Source: Channallabes apus
Lineage: Eukaryota > Chordata > Actinopteri > Siluriformes > Clariidae
Reading direction: 5' to 3'
DNA length: 64,000 nucleotides
NCBI GenBank assembly: GCA_030522415.1
Contig: CM060112.1
Coordinates: 10,592,501 to 10,656,500, forward strand
The notes under the pieces are model-generated. The model worked only from the letters and a program-made list of their open reading frames with translations. It was not told the DNA's origin and searched no databases. Each line of letters opens with the position of its first letter. Position 1 is the stretch's first letter. A program made the translations under genes and the position numbers. Of this stretch, positions 55,316 to 64,000 are shown in pieces.

Positions 55316-55810
55316 ACAGCCGTGGCCGAAATCTTTGTGTCAGATGTTACTATGGTATACTGAAGTATAACTACGAGCATTTCATAAGGGTCAAAGGCTT
55401 TTGGTGACAATTACATCAATTACAATTGTTCAGTGACAATTACAAGAGTATTTGCAGGGTTGAAGCTTTTTTTCCAGACCTCTGCAGTTCAGCCTGGCAT
55501 GCTGTCAATCAACTTCTGTGTCACATCCTGACTGATGGAAGCCCATTCTTGCATAATAAATGCTTGGAGATTTCTGGGGTTTTCGTTTGTCCACTCTCCT
55601 CCTGAGGATTGTCTACAAGTTCTCAGTGGGATTAAGGTCTAGGGAGGTTCCTGGCCATGGATCCAGAATTTCAACATTTTGTTCCCTGAGCCACTTTTTC
55701 CTTAGTGCAGGGTGCTCCATCATGCTGGAAAAGGCATTGTTTCTGTACCGTACTTTATTCATGGTCGTGTTCTTAAGCAAAATTGTGAGTGAACCCATTT
55801 GGCTGAGAAG
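55316..55810 (-). mobile_element. 3' part of a Tc1-like transposon (family E)
   Basis: Starts with the terminal sequence TACAGCCGTGGCCGAAATCT of a widespread fish Tc1-like family and continues through the family's 3' region into the transposase C-terminus. Similarity ends near 55800, so the other half is missing. Confidence 0.75.
55455..55798 (-). pseudogene. Tc1-like transposase C-terminal fragment
   Basis: The minus-strand frame encodes SSMMEHPALRKKWLREQNVE, then ILDPWPGTSLDLNPTENL, a variant of the SPDLNPIENLW block containing the third catalytic residue. The first and second catalytic Asp are not in the fragment. The frame shifts before the end of the protein. Confidence 0.8.
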
Positions 55811-56069
55811 CGAATAAGAATAGAATAATTCTATATTTCGATAGAATAATCAATATTTAGTATGATGTGATTTATTCTTTAAAACCAGATGAATCTGACT
55901 CAAAAAGACATCTGTAGTACTCTGTGGTCACTCGCTCAATCCATGCCTGCTTGATCTCCTCCTGAAGTTCATCTCGACCGTTATTGCCTCCTTCACCATC
56001 ATCTAGCAGTTTTCCATGAGGTTTAGGTCTGAGGATGACCCAGGCCATGGCTCTAGAAGCCGAACACCA
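55811..56069. other. Intronic sequence with possible transposon scraps
   Basis: 'CTCCTCCTGAAGTTCATCTCGACCG' may be further decayed transposase-derived sequence. Not assignable. Confidence 0.3.
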
Positions 56070-56130
56070 TTGCTACAGATAGAAATATAATACGTTTCAT
56101 ATGTTGTCATAGTATTTATGTCCACCACTG
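56070..56130 (+). repeat. Unclassified dispersed repeat, partial copy C
   Basis: 'ATAGAAATATAATACGTTTCATATG' matches the right ends of the 19.57 and 21.2 kb copies. The rest is absent or diverged. Confidence 0.45.
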
Positions 56131-57347
56131 TTCGCTATAATGTGTAAAGGAACCGTGTGTATGCTAATTCCAGTGTGGATTCCACACAAAGCCGCAGACA
56201 TGGATCTCAGAAATAAAGGTATTGATGCTTGCGTGTGCCATCAATGTCAGATCTTTTTTACTTTTAATCTTTATCTTTTTCCTAAGAATGGCATGTGGTC
56301 AGTCTCAGTGCAACCCCAGTAGTCATGTCCTCAGGTAGCAGGTACGAACATAAGGAACGTCATGCTGCAGAGCTACAGTGTTTCCTTCTTACACCGTACA
56401 CACTCCTCTTCAGCCCTTTCAGCACACACAGATAGTATTCAGCCACATGCATTACAATACCGAGCTGATTAGCTTGCATGTCACTGCATTTAACCCCTCA
56501 TCTTTATTGCACCAAGTGTATCTGTGAAATTAAAGCTAGCGCATGATGTAATTAGAACAATTCCTGGGACTCAGGCCATGTGCTCAAGATGTGACAGGAT
56601 GTAATTTATGTAATTTTTTTTTTTAACTCCAAGCTGAAAACTTTTCAACAGTAACATTTTGACAGATGGTAATTATGATTTAGATCCACTGCTGTTTATC
56701 TTAAAGAAAAGTCAGTGTGCTGGAGAATTTCCTTGTTCTCCGCCAGTGTGATGGGAAATAATGTGTCCCTGTTATAGACGATAGAAGGTAATACAAATCA
56801 TGGGTGTGTGATATTCTGGAAAAATAATCAGCCACAGGGTGGTAATGCGATCTAGCTAGATAAATACCACAGCAATTTAATAATCAAAACACAATCTAGA
56901 ATTTCTGCGATCATTTACTATAAACTATAGCAGTCGTGATAAACACAAATTCCTTCTTTAGCCTTTACTACTTAAGTTAATAAGACAAAAAAATAAATGC
57001 CGGAATAAATAAATAAATAAATAAATAAATACTGTACATACATAAAATGTACACCCCCTCCCCCCATAAATTTTTTTTTTCTTTTTCATGTTCCAACTTT
57101 CCATGCGTTAACACTGGAGACTCCTTCCAAAAATCATAAATAGTTTCTTTTTTTAAAACTTTTTTGACATTACATTTTTTTCATTGTTTTAACTTTTCTG
57201 TTATGAAATCATGATTTTAGGCAAATAATAATCTAGAGTAATAGTTATTTTCTCCAGAAGTGTTTATACCGTGTGTATATAACACAGATAAACTTAAAGG
57301 CACATTAATTGAACTACAGAAATGTGCACTAAATGCAGTGAGTTCTT
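56131..57347. other. Intronic sequence with (AAAT)n
   Basis: (AAAT)n at about 57002-57030. No gene recognised. Confidence 0.45.
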
Positions 57348-57354
57348 GATCAGT

Positions 57355-57665
57355 GGGTTAGCACGGTGGTGTAGTAGTTTGTACTGTCGTCTTGCACCTC
57401 CAGGGTCCGGGTTCGATTCCCACCTCGCGGAGTTTGCATGTTCTGCTCGTTCCTGCTTGGTTTCCTTCACGTACTCTGGTTTCTTCCCACATTCCAAAAA
57501 CATACAGGTTAGACTAACTGGCGTTCTTAAATTTCCTGTAGAGTGTGAACGAGCGCTGTGTGCGCGTGTGTGCCCTGTGATGGATTGGCACCTTGTCCAG
57601 GGTGTACCCCCACCTCAAGTCTCCTGGGATACACATGGGTGTAGACATGAATGAATGAATGACTG
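57355..57665 (+). repeat. tRNA-derived SINE, copy 5, with target duplication
   Basis: Head at 57358-57422 with box-B-like 'GGGTTCGATTCCC'. The body is shortened relative to the 58.4 kb copy. The tail is (GAAT)n. The flanks GATCAGT at 57348-57354 and 57666-57672 are identical. Confidence 0.85.
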
Positions 57666-58436
57666 GATCAGTCAATAAATTTGCACAAGTGTGGTTTTAA
57701 CAGACAGTGGGGGCGTTTTAACGCCTGTGTTGATTGATTAAGTTGGTGAAAAATCAAATGTATATCTGCACTACCGTCAGATCAGCTGTTAAGGAGAATT
57801 AATCAACATCTTCCGAGCGGCCAGAATCTGGCACCTTCACTTTTACTACCATGTTTGTTACTTTTTGCATGATTTGTGTGTGGCTCATTTGTACTGTATG
57901 TGCTGTTGATCTACTGATTTCTTCTCTCACAACCGCGGTGGTGTAGAACATGGTGTAAAAGGGTCCATTAAGCAGTTCAATGTGCTTTTTTGCATGCTTT
58001 AGGATCATTTGGGATTCAATAACAGTGTAAAAGTGGTGAGCTCACCTCGTTACAAAACGGCCAAAACACAGTACTGGTGCTGATTTTATTTTATTTAAGA
58101 TCAGTGCCTAAGAAGCTACTTCTGAAGTTTATGCAACATGGAGGTGACCAATCGTGCTTCCCTAAAAATTTCAGCCATTTTGGAGAGATGATTATATACT
58201 GTACTGTTCGTGACCCCAAAAGTGGACATTTTCAGTGTTATACCGTCTCGCTTTAAACAGTAATCATTTAAAATGCAAATTATTCATATTTCTTGAGAAT
58301 TGGTGTAAGTTTCTAGAAGTATATGACTTGTCAAAATTTTTGCTTAAATTAAAACATTCTGCCCAGAATTAAGGATTTTTTCCCCCAAATTACCATCAAC
58401 ATTGGTTTTGTTTAAAAACCTTATGTAATGTGGCCA

Positions 58437-58815
58437 TTCATTCATTCATTCATTTTCTATACCGCTTAATCCTGTGTTCAGGGTCGCGGGGGACCTGGAG
58501 CCTATCCCAGGAGACTTCGGGCACTAGGCGGGGTACACCCTGGACAGGGTGCCAATCCATCGCAGGGCACACACACATACACACACTCACACACCCAATC
58601 ACACACTACGGGCAATTTAGGAACGCCAATTAGCCTAACCTGCATATCTTTGGACTGTGGGAGGAAACCGGAGTACCCGGAGGAAACCCACCAAGCACGG
58701 GGAGAACATGCAAACTCCATGCACACAGAGACGGGAATCGAGCCTGGCCGGGGAATCGAACCCAGACCCTGGAGGTGCAAGGCGACAGTGCTAACCACTA
58801 CACCACCGTGCCGTT
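58437..58815 (-). repeat. tRNA-derived SINE, copy 6, full length with target duplication
   Basis: 379 bp. The tail (ATTC)n is on the left and the tRNA-like head on the right (GGTGTAGTGGTTAGCACTGT in reverse). ATGTGGCCA at 58428-58436 and 58816-58824 is a 9-bp duplication. It is the best copy in the window and nearly identical to 1-316. Confidence 0.92.
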
Positions 58816-58824
58816 ATGTGGCCA

Positions 58825-60436
58825 TAAAATATAGAAAACTCAGTTAAAATTGCTTTTTGTTATCTGCCCAATAATTATTGTTAGAACATATACCATTTAA
58901 CATTCCAGGGCTACCTCGGTGCTTTGCATAAGAGATGCAGTAAAGTAAAATCCTAAAAAGCGAAAAAATCTGTAAACATGTCAAATTCATGTTGCAACAA
59001 CGTAACAATTTAGCATTTTAAAGTATAAAAGTTTTTCCGGTTCATGTCTTTTCATGCAGAGTCTTAATTGGCCAATTTTCATCTGAATGATAATTAAGAT
59101 CATTGAAAGATTTGAAATCAAAAAAGTTACGGGCACTATATGAAAAGGCATAATATTGTATTTCGCCAATGTGTTACTATTTATCTGATTAAAAATATAA
59201 ACATGTGTATTAGCACGGTCACCTTCCACGCTGTGCCCGAAGCACATACTGTATACACGTTAAAGTGGGATCGATGTTTTGGATTTTAATGTGTTCTCCC
59301 ATTACAAGCGTGCACTTTATATTTAATTAGTTAAACTACCTGTTAGGATATCTTCAGCAGCGAGTAGCTGACTCTGCGTGTCCGTTTCTACAATCGTGTC
59401 TAATGTAAAGTCTCTGGAGGCGGTAAAGGTGCTGAATTTCCTCCCTGGGGCCTTGAAGGCACGTCATTCATCTTGTGTCCTTGCACAGTGATATGCAAAT
59501 ATAGCTTCATGGGAAGTGTGGAAAATATCAGTGGTTTAGAACAGGCGTTTGCATGGTAACCATGGTAACTCCCAAGTGAATGAGCAGTAACAGTAGGCAT
59601 GATGGAGATCTCAGTGATGGAGCCTCTTTTGATTAGCTGAGTGTGTGTGTGAAGAGAGAGAGAGATGTTGAGAGGAGAGAAGGTTTCGTTTGGCTCTTTC
59701 ACCTCATCACTGTATCCTTGCTTGTATGTATGATGTGTCTGTCAAAGCAACACACCTGAAATCCTGAAGATTGTCTTTAGGACATATTATGTTCATATTG
59801 TCATCTTGTGTGTTATATGTGTGTGCTATATGTGTGTTGTACAGTATGTGTGCATATTCTCGCAGCCTTTCTTGGAACAGTGTTTGAACGGTGCTCCCGT
59901 GCTCGGCTCAGCTCCACTGCTCTCTTGTGTCGAGTGACTTCTGCGCTGATCAGAGGAGCGTCTTCGGCTTTGTTCGGAGGAGATGAGGACAGACGAATGG
60001 CAGCAGAAGCACGTTTCAAGCTGCTTCTCTTATGCTTTTAGAGAAACTCACGGCTTATTACACTTAACACGTCGTGTACCTCTCACTTATTCTTTAATGA
60101 GTACGCTGACGTGAGGTTGACGCGCGGTTCACGGGATAAATTACACTCGGGGGCTGCAAGAAGTACTCATTAGGGCAGAGTGACTTCTACACTGCTCGCT
60201 TATTTCTTCTTGAGAAGTGGGTTCGTAATTATTGTCAGTGGAATACCGCCTTTTTTTTTTTTTTTTTATGGATTTGACCTTTAGATGCTGATGTTTTCTC
60301 AGTTATCTGTGTGTAAGTTAATATTATTCACAATTTCCATCACAGGTACTTAAAATAACATTCAGGTTTACCGACAAAATACGCTTGAATATGAATAATT
60401 ACAGTATAAGTGAATAACTCTTACTCATGGTAAGAG
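58825..60436. other. Intronic sequence, nothing firm
   Basis: Short GT/GA runs near 59640-59665 and a more GC-rich stretch at about 59860-60030 without a recognised product. Confidence 0.4.
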
Positions 60437-60647
60437 TGTACACAGCCACACACACTCACTCACACACAATACGGGGAATTTGGGAACGCTTTGCACCGTG
60501 GGAGGAAACCTGAGGAACCGGAGGAAACACACCAAGCACTGGGAGAACATGCAAACTCCACGCACACAGACCCCGAGGCTGGGAATCGAACCCGGAACCT
60601 GGGGGTGCAAGGTGACAGTGCTAACCACAAAGCTACCATGCCGCCAT
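60437..60647 (-). repeat. tRNA-derived SINE, copy 7 (partial)
   Basis: The head is on the right ('GGGAATCGAACCC' is box B in reverse) and about half of the body is present. The 3' tail is lost. Confidence 0.8.
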
Positions 60648-61429
60648 AAGGGAATAAGTGAACGTTAAACTAAAACTAAAAGTCGTGCTTTAAGGCATTT
60701 GGAGGTAATATTGTGGTCATTTCCTGCAGTTGATATTTAGTTTGAGAAAGTTTGCCTTTGGCTACACAGATACAGATTAGAGCTGTGAATCACGGGTAGA
60801 CTGTCGATTCAGTTCAATACCATTTTTGGGCGTCGTGATTCCATTTAATAGTGCTAATATTTAGCTTTTGATGTGTATCAAAGCAGCTATATTTCTTTAA
60901 GTCTTAAAAAAACACTAAAGTACACAAATAGTTAGTCACTTTATAACTCCATGGCTTTTCCTGAGAAGGAACGTTCAGCGCCGGGAAGTTCAGTGTGTTG
61001 TATCTGAGCCCAGTGCAGGGTTAGGGGTGTGGCAACAGACCGTGGGATTGGTTATGGGAACTTTCCGGAAGACTCTTCCTGTTCAGAAGTGACGCTGCAT
61101 CGTGCAGATGGGTCTTCAATCCATAAATAAATCCATCAATCCATAAATAAATAATGTATAAATATATATACTTTATATTAAATTTATTTTCATAGTAATC
61201 AACACAGTGTTCAGCACAAAGTTCTCTTTTTTAACATTAACTTTTTTGCTTTTTCAACTAAAAAAACTTGTCTTTTTTGAACTTCTGTATCGTAGCGACA
61301 TAGATCCGCTCTCATACCGGGTGTGGAACTAATGTCCACATGGCAAGTACAGAGTCTAGGGGGTCCGTATACGGTGGTGTCACCCAGCAACCGCGCGTGA
61401 TGTTGGCCGTGGATCTGGCGGTCCGGAAT
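60648..61429. other. Intronic sequence, nothing recognised
   Basis: No feature supported. Confidence 0.4.
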
Positions 61430-61790
61430 TTTGGCAGATTTTAACAGCTGTTGAGATTTGTCTCTGCTTCTGCTCTGTAAAGCATTTTTAAAGTCTCTAA
61501 TCTGGGGTGCTGTTTGTTAATTGGTGATTTCTGAGGCTGGTGACTCTAAATGAACATCTCCTCTGCAGCAGAGGTAGGTTTTAGTCTTGTTTTCCTGTGA
61601 AGGTCTTCATTAGAGACAGTTTCATTATGGTGATTAGTGGGTTTTGCAAATACACTTAACAATACTGTCCTTGCAAGAACTCTTCCAGAACAGCTCACCT
61701 TCATGTCTACAGATAATAACTGACGGTTGTTATCGATGTTCTTATTTAATGACTTAATTCCATAAATGTCATTTCATAGATAAACTACTG
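61430..61790. mobile_element. Non-autonomous Tc1-like element (family C), copy 3 (partial)
   Basis: Matches the interior of the 13.6-14.1 kb element (TCTGCTTCTGCTCTGTAAAGC, CTCTAAATGAACATCTCCTC, GGGTTTTGCAAATACACTTAACAATACTGT). Clear terminal repeats are not visible. Confidence 0.7.
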
Positions 61791-62084
61791 TTTATCACAT
61801 TTCATGTCGTGTACAAAACACCACACTCCAGACCAGTAGGTTGCGGTAAAGCACTAACTGACAAATAACTCAAAAGAAGAAGAAACATTAATCATGTTAA
61901 AAAAAAAGCAGTGCGTTTGTGCAGAAAGTGTAAACAATTTTAATGTTTAACATTTGTAATCTAAATAATTTCAAACTTGTGAATCAATTCTGAATCAATT
62001 CCCTCTATTGTTAAATGTTTCGGAATCATTGACATGTGAGAACCGTACAATGATCGATAATATTGTAATTATGAATGTTTCAAG

Positions 62085-62912
62085 TAGGGTTGTTCAGATT
62101 CTGATACTGGTATCGGAAATGCTACCGATACCACAAAAAAATCTGGCATCGGAATCGGCGAGTATTTGAGTCCACGTACCGATCCGATACTATTTTCCTA
62201 AACATAACCTATTTATGCCCGCTAGCTTTGCTAGCTTAGCTTACTTAGAGCGTCACAGCGTGCGCCTGTGATGGGCGTGCGTCCAAATTGATATCGCTCC
62301 TCGCTCACTAGTTAGGCGGCCTCCCCCCTCTTTAGGTATGTGAAGGAGCAGAGCAACAGAATCAGGCTATGGCCCATGAGCTATCGGCGCTAATGATCCC
62401 GGCGCTATAAAACACAGCGGGGAGTGTAGCTCGGGGTCTGACTGTTGGGAAGCTGGACTTTGCGACGCGGTGGATTTTATGAGAGACGGTGGCACAAGAG
62501 CGGGGCGATGTGATGCGCCCCAGAGACTTTAAAATGGGGGGCGCCTTTGATCTCCGCGAGAGGAGCGCGTGAACGAGCTGCGCGAGCTCCAGCAGCACCT
62601 TCACTTCCGCGTAGAGCCCGCCTTCGCATCCCTGCCGCCGAAGTGGAAAAGGACGCAGAGAGCCTTTAACTCTTTCCTTCCCCACTTTTCTAAATAAATT
62701 ACCCTTTTTCCTGTAAGACCTCGCCTCGTGTCCGTGTTTCATGGTGTCGCCCGTGCACTTAGGGTCGAACCCGTTACACAGGGCTAATAGTATTTTACTT
62801 AAAAAAGAAATTATAAGCTGTCTCAGTCTATTTGTGCAATTACTCCATTCTGCCTGAGCCCAAGTATCGGAATCGGTATCGGGAGGGGAAAAATGGTATC
62901 GTAACATCTCTA
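62085..62912. mobile_element. hAT-like element, 828 bp, with near-perfect 8-bp target duplication
   Basis: Starts TAGGGTTGTTCAGATTCTGA and ends GGTATCGTAACATCTCTA, with related ATCGGAATCGG motifs just inside both ends. The flanks GTTTCAAG (62077-62084) and GTTTCAAA (62913-62920) match at 7 of 8 positions. The GC-rich interior is unlike the ends and may be a separate insertion. Confidence 0.75.
62340..62780 (+). repeat. Possible solo LTR or other insertion inside the hAT element
   Basis: GC-rich and CpG-rich, with a TATA box (GCTATAAAAC, about 62405) and AATAAA (about 62694) about 290 bp apart, ending 'CGAACCCGTTACA'. This looks like an LTR on the plus strand, but no convincing terminal TG/CA pair with a target duplication was found. 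The 185-codon minus-strand frame (62362-62919) has no recognisable domain. Confidence 0.35.
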
Positions 62913-63310
62913 GTTTCAAATAACAGTTTATAATATTTAAAATACCGGAAACCTGTGCGGTTTAAACCACCTGAGCGACTCAGAATCTGTTCAGCGATCA
63001 TCAGGATCCGGCGAAACAGCACAGTGGCGTAAAAATAAAGCAAGATTACATTTGTTATTAAGTACAGAATTAGACCAGAAAGTAAGCACTTTGTTTTGGT
63101 TGTCATGATAACCCTTTCATAGCGCACACAAAGACGCAGTAGGCCTGCACAGTGTGACGCTGCGGCATCAGGGTTGTCGATAATGTTCACAAACCCAGTG
63201 TGAAGTGCTTTACAATACCTCTGCCTTGGAGGGTTTTTGTGAGGGCAAAGCAATACCGATTTATCTTTTTTCATCTGACAATTTTCCATTTAGAAATATC
63301 ACAATAAATA

Positions 63311-63822
63311 CAAGGGCTGTTCAAGTCAAACCAGGACTTTCCATTGTGCACAATAACAGAACACGAGAGTAAAAACTGGCTTTATTTCTTTATATATAAT
63401 CCCATTTCTACACTAATGCACGTATCCCAGCGTTTCATAAGTGCTTAGAAAGTTTTCTCAGTATGCCAGAACCATTATCGGACTGCCTGCTTCACGTCTC
63501 AAATCCTGGCCTCCCAGGAACTCCTTTAACAGCCCAAACATGTGAAAATGGCTTGGAGTGAGGTCAGGACTGTACTGGGGGTGTGTAAGCCGAGTTCCTG
63601 TAGTGTGCAAGTGGTGTTGGTGAATGATTGTGTGTACAGTTCCCTCAGACAGGCGCGTCTCTTCCACAAGTTGGCGACATCGATTTTCACGGATCAGGCA
63701 TTCCACTCACTGAATGTTCGACTGCAGTGGGTCTGGGATCATCATTTATCGTCATCCGGTTTTACGCCTTCATTCGTAAAAAAAATTCATCATTAATCCC
63801 GGTTTGAATTAAACACCGCTTG
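63311..63822 (-). mobile_element. Mariner-like element, internally deleted (copy 3)
   Basis: The left TIR CAAGGGCTGTTCAAGTCAAA and the inverted right TIR (ending AAACACCGCTTG) agree at about 21 of 26 positions, with TA before the left end. Length about 510 bp. Related remnants lie at 18.4 and 47.3 kb. Confidence 0.75.
63458..63706 (-). pseudogene. Mariner-like transposase fragment
   Basis: The minus-strand frame of 82 residues joins an N-terminal HTH-like piece (RQLVEETRLSEGTVHTIIHQ) directly to the C-terminal catalytic block (HPQYSPDLTPSHFHMFGLLK). In mariner the latter holds the third Asp (SPDLAPSD); here it is SPDLTPSH, so that Asp is replaced by His. The central domain with the first two catalytic residues is deleted. 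Confidence 0.8.
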
Positions 63823-64000
63823 TTGTTTTCAGTACCTCATGCTGTTGTTTAGTGCACATGTGAACTGCAGTGTTCTCCACCTTCTCCCATGATTCAGGGC
63901 GGGTGTGTGTGTGTTTGTGTGGCTAATGTAATTCCAGCTCGTGTATCTGCTGTCCTGACACAGGAATGTTTATCTTCCCACTCTTCCTGCTGAGTAGGAC
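63823..64000. other. Intronic end of the window
   Basis: A short (GT)n lies at about 63902-63918. Nothing else seen. Confidence 0.4.

Larger units (their letters stand above)
15110..64000 (+). other. Inferred nos1ap intron 2, continuing past the window
   Basis: After the exon 2 donor no further NOS1AP-like or other host exon was recognised in 48.9 kb. Everything identifiable is a transposable element or simple repeat. A long intron 2 agrees with the known large size of the vertebrate gene. A short exon could have been missed by eye. Confidence 0.5.

Noticed and set aside
58565..58815. tRNA-like sequence considered as tRNA gene
   Set aside because: Only a tRNA-like head of a SINE. The acceptor stem does not close and the body continues as the SINE.
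62362..62919. 185-codon minus-strand frame
   Set aside because: Crosses the hAT-like terminus and a GC-rich repeat core. No recognisable domain. GC-rich sequence readily gives long chance frames.

Overview
This is a repeat-rich eukaryotic window from a ray-finned (teleost) fish. The evidence is dense Tc1/mariner elements, fish-type L2-like LINEs, several tRNA-derived SINE families, hAT-type non-autonomous elements, a Sushi/chromovirus-type LTR retrotransposon and many microsatellites, around the exons of a vertebrate gene. The SINE composition resembles catfish-like genomes, but the species cannot be fixed from the sequence.

Only one host gene is recognised. Two coding exons at 14629-14733 and 15038-15109 (+) encode the N-terminus of NOS1AP (CAPON), the PTB-domain adaptor of neuronal nitric oxide synthase. 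They are separated by a 304-bp intron. The third coding exon was not found, so 15110 to the end of the window is best read as a large intron 2, and bases 1 to about 14200 as 5' intergenic sequence ending in a GA-repeat- and CpG-rich promoter/5'UTR region.

Layout: 1-4650 holds a SINE, a palindromic MITE and long AAT/AAC and TA microsatellites. 4650-6241 is a complete but dead Tc1 element. 6650-9198 is a dead L2-like LINE. 9.2-14.1 kb is AT-rich with SINEs, an RTE-like remnant and a Tc1-derived MITE. 14.2-15.1 kb is the start of nos1ap. 15.1-30.4 kb is intronic sequence with scattered SINE, mariner, Tigger and LINE pieces and a degenerate GGAAT-like repeat.

30461-41672 is the most informative part: one Tc1-like transposon split by three younger insertions, each with readable junctions. 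These are a 1.1-kb hAT derivative (8-bp target duplication), a complete 5.66-kb Sushi-type chromovirus LTR retrotransposon (5-bp target duplication, LTRs differing at one seen position) and a 2.8-kb 5'-truncated LINE. The LTR element has open gag and pol, an apparent -1 frameshift signal and an 11-nt self-priming site. 41.7-64 kb is further intron with three more hAT-type elements (8-bp target duplications), SINEs and decayed Tc1/mariner copies.

No bacterial-type operons, CRISPR arrays or rRNA genes are present, and no free-standing tRNA gene was recognised. tRNA-like sequence was seen only as SINE heads.
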